NCBI GenBank assembly: GCA_028706415.1
Contig: JAQWBK010000051.1
Location: 1-10,883 of the forward strand
Source of the DNA: Oscillospiraceae bacterium
Lineage (GTDB): Bacteria; Bacillota; Clostridia; Oscillospirales; Acutalibacteraceae
Direction of reading: 5' to 3'
Length of the DNA stretch: 10,883 bases
Positions 6,283 to 10,883 of the stretch are shown piece by piece; positions within the stretch are counted from its first letter, which is position 1, and every line of letters begins with the position of its first letter. The notes under the pieces are model-generated. The model saw only the letters and a list, made by a program, of their open reading frames with translations, was not told where the DNA came from and ran no database searches. The position numbers and the translations under genes were made by a program.

Positions 6283-6481
6283 GGTATTTCTTTTAAGATT
6301 ATCATATTTTTTTTGAAATGTCCATATTCCGCGGTTTGATGGTATCTGTCAAGTAAACGTTGGCAAAATCATCGTCCCACAAAAAATCGAGAAAAATAGG
6401 GTTAAAATTTAAGCAGCTGCGAATCAGTCCGCAAAGCTTGACATGCCGACGGCGAAGATACTCAGGAATATATCACAACTA
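6283..6481. other. Spacer between two repeat elements, no clear gene
   Basis: No ORF with a start and ribosome binding site is found. One start-less open frame on the minus strand (6302-6472, 56 codons) has a protein-like composition but no recognisable domain. The 3' part contains GGAATATATCA (6465-6475) and CATGCCGACGG (6442-6452), both of which recur beyond the next element. Confidence 0.5.
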
Positions 6482-6639
6482 ATACTGTTCTCAAATAAAA
6501 GGTGAGACAAAATTTGCGAGAATGTTTTTCGTCATGCAAGGCGGAGGAGGAGAGCGGGCTGACGCCCGCCGACGACAACAACGCTGTATGGCGGAAAACA
6601 GACCGCAAAGATGTCTTGATTTTTACTTGAGAGCAGTAT
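6482..6639. repeat. 158-bp long imperfect inverted repeat (hairpin element)
   Basis: The arms begin ATACTGTTCTCAAATAAAA at the left and end with its near reverse complement at 6621-6639. Pairing continues for about 60 bases on each side at roughly three-quarters identity, through AGACA, TTTGCG, TGTTTT and CAT-CA blocks. The centre holds a GGA-rich stretch facing a GAC/AAC-rich stretch, capped by a strong GCGGGC-TGAC-GCCCGC hairpin (6554-6569). There is no coding potential. It looks like a second MITE-like or intergenic repeat unit; I believe similar sequences are common between genes in related Clostridia, but this is from memory and unchecked. Confidence 0.7.
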
Positions 6640-6986
6640 AAGCACGCCGACGGTTGATTGATTTAGCCTTTTACCCGTGTCCTTCAAAGCCCGCTTCGCG
6701 CCGCCTTCGGGCGGTTGCTAACTGTATGCCTCGGAAATGCCTCGGGCATAGAAATCTTGGAATATATCAGGACAGGATTCTTTTAATTTTTCCGATAACA
6801 CGCAGGAATTTGTAATCCGGCGTAGCGGGAGCGACACCGGCAAGAGCAGGCGATTAGTCTTGGCCTCGGTGTATGCATTTAAACTGTTTGGTGTATGAGC
6901 GACAATCTTTGACAGGATTTATTATTTTTTTACTCGATAACCAATTTCTTAGCCGGTGGGATATATATTTTCATTTCTTTTTCCCC
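6640..6986. other. Repeat-rich spacer before purL, no gene seen
   Basis: No supported ORF is present. The segment holds a CACGCCGACGG copy (6643-6653), a CCGCC-TTCG-GGCGG hairpin with a stable UUCG-type loop (6701-6714), a tandem pair of TGCCTCGG (6727-6734 and 6738-6745), a second GGAATATATCA (6759-6769), and two GACAGGATT copies (6771-6779 and 6911-6919), each followed by a T-rich run. The 6780-6880 part is GC-rich. No purine riboswitch or PurR-like box is recognised. Confidence 0.5.
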
Positions 6987-7014
6987 TTGTCTTTGTTTTC
7001 ATCTGTGCTAAAAT
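6987..7014 (+). promoter_or_regulatory. Probable purL promoter
   Basis: TTGTCT (6987-6992) and TAAAAT (7009-7014) are separated by 16 bases. Transcription would start near 7021, about 84 bases before the preferred purL start. The AT-rich leader shows no recognisable riboswitch. Confidence 0.5.
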
Positions 7015-7104
7015 AGTTTTGTACATTTATTATCTGAAACCATTAACACATTTATTATTAAAATATCTTTGTGCCCAACAGCACAGAAAGGCATGGTACA
7101 AAAA

Positions 7105-10100
7105 ATGCCAAATGTTATTCGTGTATTTGTTGAAAAGCGTCGAGGTTTTGATGTAGAGGCAACCAATATGCTGCTTGACCTGCATGACAATTTGGGGCTT
7201 ACCTCTCTTAAATCGGTTCGTTTGCTTAACCGATACGATGTTGAGGGGCTTTCAACCGATGAATTTAAACTCGCATGCGATACGGTGTTTTCAGAGCCAA
7301 ATGTTGATGATGTATATTATGAAACCTTTTCACCCGGCGAGGGCTGGCGTATGTTCACAATGGAATACCTGCCCGGACAATATGATCAGCGGGCGGATTC
7401 GGCAGCCCAATGCGTGCAGCTTTTAACTCAGGGAGAGCGTCCCAAGGTTGCCTCTGCTCGTGTTGTCTGCCTACATGGCAGTATTAATGACGAAGCATTT
7501 GAAAAGGTTAAAACATATCTTGTAAACCCGGTTGAATCGAGAATGGCTTCACCCGACAAACCTAATACTCTGGAGATGCCTGTAAAACAACCGGATAGCG
7601 TTCGTCGGATAACCGGCTTTATATCAATGACGGCGGAACAGCTTGAAGAATATTGGAATTCGGTTGGATTTGCCATGTCACGAGAAGACCTTGCTTTTTG
7701 CCAAAGCTATTTCAAAGATGAGGAAAAGCGGGATCCCACTATAACCGAGCTAAAGGTGATTGACACCTATTGGTCGGATCACTGCCGACACACCACCTTT
7801 CTTACAAAATTAGATACTATCGAGGTGGAGCGGGGGGCTCTTTCCGAAGTAATCGAGGCTTCCCTTGCCGCGTATTATGAGGCAAGGCAAGAGGTTTACG
7901 GTGAGCGTATAAATGAGAAGGATGTCACCCTTATGGATATGGCAACAATGGGGGTGCGATTGCTTAAAAAACGGGGTTTAATCCCCGACCTTGACGAGTC
8001 GGATGAAATAAACGCATGTTCAATCGAAGTGCCTGTTGAAATCGATGGCCAGACCCAGAGCTGGCTGGTTCAGTTTAAAAATGAAACCCACAACCATCCC
8101 ACCGAAATTGAGCCTTTCGGTGGAGCCGCAACCTGCCTTGGCGGGGCCATTCGTGATCCGCTTTCCGGCAGAGCTTATGTTTATCAGGCGATGCGGGTTA
8201 CAGGAAGCGGGGATCCCCGGGTATCCTTTTCGAACACTATGAGTGGCAAGCTGCCCACCCGAAAGATCACAACCGGTGCGGCGGCAGGCTATTCATCATA
8301 CGGAAATCAAATCGGTCTTGCAACCGGTCAGGTTTGCGAGCTTTATGACCCCGGATATGTTGCAAAGCGTATGGAAATCGGGGCGGTTATCGGTGCATCT
8401 CCAAAAGAAAATGTTGTAAGAGAAGTTCCGTCACCGAGTGATGTTGTGGTGCTTCTGGGTGGTCGCACCGGTCGTGACGGCTGCGGCGGGGCAACCGGCT
8501 CCTCAAAAGCTCATACAACCGAGTCTATTGATACCTGCGGGGCAGAAGTTCAAAAAGGCAACCCTCCCACCGAGCGCAAAATACAACGATTGTTCCGCAA
8601 CCCCGATGTATCCCGCATGATACGCCGCTGTAACGACTTTGGCGCCGGGGGGGTATGTGTAGCAATCGGAGAGCTTGCCGATGGGCTTCATATTGACCTT
8701 GATCGCATTCCAAAAAAATATGAAGGTCTGGATGGTACAGAGCTTGCAATATCCGAATCGCAGGAGCGTATGGCGGTGGTCCTGCACCCTGACGATGCCG
8801 ACGCATTTATCAAAGCTGCACAAAAAGAAAATCTGGAAGCCACTCCGGTTGCAACCGTAACCAAAGAAGCAAGGCTGCGCATGGAATGGCGCGGGGACAC
8901 CATTGTGAATATTTCCCGTGATTTTCTTAATACAAACGGGGTTACACAAATCACCAATGCCAGAATAATACCTCCAAGCCCCGACACCGATTATCGTACA
9001 ACCATTCCGGCAAGTTTGTCGTTATTATCACTTGCAGATGCCTTTCATGAAAACCTCGGCCGACTTGAGGTGGCAAGTCAAAAAGGTCTTGTCGAACGCT
9101 TTGATTCCAGCATAGGTGCGGCTACGGTAAACATGCCCTTCGCAGGAAAATATCAATTATCCCCCGAAGACGGAATGGCGGCCAAGCTGCCTGTTATTTC
9201 GGGTGAAACCGATACCGCAACAGCCATGACCTACGGCTTTATTCCGGGAATTTCGCGCTGGAGCCCGTTTCACGGGGCGGCATTTGCCGTTACATTATCC
9301 CTTGCCAAGCTTGCGGCAATGGGGGCCGACCCATCCCATGCCCGTCTCACCTTTCAGGAATATTTTGAAAGGCTGCGGGATGTACCCGAACGCTGGGGCA
9401 AACCTGCGGCAGCCCTCTTGGGGGCATTTATCGCTCAAAAGGAGTTTGGGATTCCCTCGATAGGCGGCAAGGATTCCATGTCGGGCAGCTTTAACGAGCT
9501 TGATGTCCCCCCCACCCTTGTAAGTTTTGCCGTTGATATGATTAAAGCATCCCAGGTCGGAACCGCTGCCTTTCAAGAGCACGGCTCTCTGGTTGCATTT
9601 TTACCCCTCCCTACGGATGAACAATCTAAACTTCCTGATTTTAAACGCACCATGGGGCTGTTTAAAACCGTCTCCTCCTTGGTACAAAGCGGTGAAATTT
9701 TGTCAGCATCGGTTGTTCGAGAGGGAGGCGTTGCCGCCACCGTTGCCCGTATGTGCTTTGGCAATAAAATCGGATTTGCTTTTCAGGGCAGCATAGACAG
9801 AGCAACCTTGTTCTCACCTCTTGCAGGCTCGTTTGTTGTTGAGCTTCGGGAGGGGGATTTATGTCTTGCCGACTTTGAATATAAGCTTCTTGGCTCCACA
9901 ATGGAGGAATATTCGGTCATTCTGGACAGCAAGGAACTGCTCCTTGAAGACCTGATTGTGAAATGGATGAATCCGCTGGAGAGCACCTTCCCCACCATTC
10001 CTGCAGAAAAGCCTGTCATGACCCCCCCGGTGACGCTTTATAATAAGCGAAACCAATCGTCTCCCTCAATTCACAGCCCCCGTCCGCGTGTATTTATTCC

Positions 10101-10878
10101 TGTTTTCCCCGGTACAAACTGCGAATATGATACGACAAGGGCATTTGAGCGCGCCGGAGGTATCGCCGATGTTTTGGTGGTGAAAAATCTGTCCGCTTCA
10201 GATATTGAACAAACCATCGAGAGTATGGAAAAGGCCATCCGTTCTTCACAGATTGTCATGTTGCCCGGCGGTTTTTCGGGTGGTGATGAGCCGGATGGTT
10301 CGGGTAAGTTTATTGCAACAACCTTCCGCAACCCGCGTATTTCGGATGCAATTGCCGAGCTGTTGGAAAAGCGCGACGGTCTTATGCTGGGTATATGCAA
10401 CGGTTTTCAGGCACTTATTAAGCTGGGGCTTGTTCCTTACGGCCGCATAATCGAGCTTAGCCAACAGGATCCAACATTAACTTTCAACACTTTGGGCAGA
10501 CATGTAAGCCGTATGGTTTATACCCGTATTTCATCCGTAAAATCGCCCTGGCTCTCAGGCTGCGAGGTGGGTGATATCCACTGCGTTCCTGTTTCACACG
10601 GCGAGGGTAGGTTCCATGCGAATGACAGCGTCCTGCACAAGCTTGCTGCAAACGGACAAATAGCCACACAATATGTCTCCCCGGATGGGAAACCGTCGGA
10701 TGATATCCAGTGGAATCCCAACGGCTCGCTGTGTGCAATTGAGGGGATAACCTCCCCCGACGGACGGATACTGGGTAAGATGGCCCACAGTGAAAGAATG
10801 GGCGATAATCTGTATAAAAATGTCCCGGGTAACAAGGATCAACGAATTTTTGAAAGCGGTATACTTTACTTTAAATGA
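7105..10878 (+). CDS. purL: Phosphoribosylformylglycinamidine (FGAM) synthase, fused single-chain form
   Basis: This enzyme converts FGAR to FGAM with ATP and glutamine, the fourth step of purine synthesis. It has 1257 residues from ATG 7105, the length of the single-chain form that fuses PurS-, PurL- and PurQ-like parts. In order: an N-terminal PurS-like region, a linker with ITELKVIDTYWSDHCRHTT (His226, Cys227), ATP-binding AIRS-like domains with FKNETHNHPTEIEPFGGAAT (324-343) and a second IGGKDSMSG-containing half, then a class I glutaminase from about 995 (PVFPGTNCEYDT, MLPGGFSGGDE). Cys1098 in LGICNGF is the nucleophile; His1228 and Glu1230 in MAHSER complete the triad (MPHPER is usual). 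The start is uncertain: AGAAAGG at 7085-7091 is 13 bases from ATG 7105 but only 1 base from ATG 7093; homologues begin close to RVFVEK. TTG 7069 has no ribosome binding site. Confidence 0.96.
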   Translation: MPNVIRVFVEKRRGFDVEATNMLLDLHDNLGLTSLKSVRLLNRYDVEGLSTDEFKLACDTVFSEPNVDDVYYETFSPGEGWRMFTMEYLPGQYDQRADSAAQCVQLLTQGERPKVASARVVCLHGSINDEAFEKVKTYLVNPVESRMASPDKPNTLEMPVKQPDSVRRITGFISMTAEQLEEYWNSVGFAMSREDLAFCQSYFKDEEKRDPTITELKVIDTYWSDHCRHTTFLTKLDTIEVERGALSEVIEASLAAYYEARQEVYGERINEKDVTLMDMATMGVRLLKKRGLIPDLDESDEINACSIEVPVEIDGQTQSWLVQFKNETHNHPTEIEPFGGAATCLGGAIRDPLSGRAYVYQAMRVTGSGDPRVSFSNTMSGKLPTRKITTGAAAGYSSYGNQIGLATGQVCELYDPGYVAKRMEIGAVIGASPKENVVREVPSPSDVVVLLGGRTGRDGCGGATGSSKAHTTESIDTCGAEVQKGNPPTERKIQRLFRNPDVSRMIRRCNDFGAGGVCVAIGELADGLHIDLDRIPKKYEGLDGTELAISESQERMAVVLHPDDADAFIKAAQKENLEATPVATVTKEARLRMEWRGDTIVNISRDFLNTNGVTQITNARIIPPSPDTDYRTTIPASLSLLSLADAFHENLGRLEVASQKGLVERFDSSIGAATVNMPFAGKYQLSPEDGMAAKLPVISGETDTATAMTYGFIPGISRWSPFHGAAFAVTLSLAKLAAMGADPSHARLTFQEYFERLRDVPERWGKPAAALLGAFIAQKEFGIPSIGGKDSMSGSFNELDVPPTLVSFAVDMIKASQVGTAAFQEHGSLVAFLPLPTDEQSKLPDFKRTMGLFKTVSSLVQSGEILSASVVREGGVAATVARMCFGNKIGFAFQGSIDRATLFSPLAGSFVVELREGDLCLADFEYKLLGSTMEEYSVILDSKELLLEDLIVKWMNPLESTFPTIPAEKPVMTPPVTLYNKRNQSSPSIHSPRPRVFIPVFPGTNCEYDTTRAFERAGGIADVLVVKNLSASDIEQTIESMEKAIRSSQIVMLPGGFSGGDEPDGSGKFIATTFRNPRISDAIAELLEKRDGLMLGICNGFQALIKLGLVPYGRIIELSQQDPTLTFNTLGRHVSRMVYTRISSVKSPWLSGCEVGDIHCVPVSHGEGRFHANDSVLHKLAANGQIATQYVSPDGKPSDDIQWNPNGSLCAIEGITSPDGRILGKMAHSERMGDNLYKNVPGNKDQRIFESGILYFK

Positions 10879-10883
10879 TAATA

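Noticed and set aside
6105..6296. 63-codon plus-strand ORF over the TIR element
   Set aside because: It is coextensive with the inverted repeats and hairpins, starts within AT-rich flank, and has no recognisable protein features.
6701..6714. CCGCC-TTCG-GGCGG hairpin as a terminator
   Set aside because: No T-run follows on either strand and no gene ends nearby; better seen as part of the repeat-rich spacer.
6118..6931. CRISPR array
   Set aside because: There are no regularly spaced direct repeats of 25-40 bases with unique spacers; the repeats here are inverted or irregular, and no cas gene is present.
7069..7104. purL start at TTG 7069
   Set aside because: No ribosome binding site precedes it and the extra 12 residues are not family-like; ATG 7105 (or less likely 7093) fits better.
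6956..7156. 66-codon plus-strand ORF upstream of and overlapping purL
   Set aside because: It runs across the purL promoter and leader and into purL in another frame; its hydrophobic look comes from T-rich DNA.
8503..8949. 148-codon minus-strand ORF within purL
   Set aside because: It lies wholly antisense to the conserved catalytic region of PurL and shows no domain features.

Overview
The window looks like chromosomal DNA from a Gram-positive anaerobe of the class Clostridia, probably near the Oscillospiraceae/Ruminococcaceae. This placement is inferred from gene types and was not tested by search. The supporting types are a single-chain fused PurL of about 1257 residues, an AroF-type DAHP synthase with an N-terminal regulatory domain, a clostridial-looking Y-family polymerase tail followed by a small conserved-looking protein, GGAG-like ribosome binding sites and TTG start use. 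Most genes are housekeeping genes. No phage, toxin-antitoxin, CRISPR or transposase gene is visible.

Layout. (1) 1-607, plus strand: the 3' end of a Y-family DNA polymerase gene (dinB-like) and a small 86-residue protein of unknown function. (2) 613-2799, minus strand: a tight three-gene operon running from an aldose 1-epimerase-like protein (LacX type) through a HAD phosphatase (phosphoglycolate-phosphatase-like) to a cytoplasmic SGNH/GDSL hydrolase. The first two genes overlap as TAATG. (3) 2800-2953: a compact divergent control region with one good sigma-A-like promoter facing each way and a perfect 14-bp palindrome between them. (4) 2954-3979, plus strand: DAHP synthase, the first step of the shikimate pathway. 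(5) 4003-6070, minus strand: a two-gene unit, a cation diffusion facilitator (possibly of Mn type) followed by a RimK-like ATP-grasp ligase. (6) 6071-7104: about 1 kb without a convincing gene but rich in repeats. It holds a 165-bp element with perfect 21-bp terminal inverted repeats and three internal hairpins, a second 158-bp element that is one long imperfect hairpin, and several short direct repeats and hairpins. (7) 7105-10878, plus strand: complete purL, with its own likely promoter.

The genes do not form one pathway. The epimerase, HAD and SGNH proteins could together handle modified sugars (anomer interconversion, dephosphorylation, deacylation), but this is inference from gene order. 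The part of the window least explained by known genes is the intergenic repeat cluster at 6118-6931. The small protein after the polymerase and the palindrome between the divergent promoters are the next most worthwhile targets.
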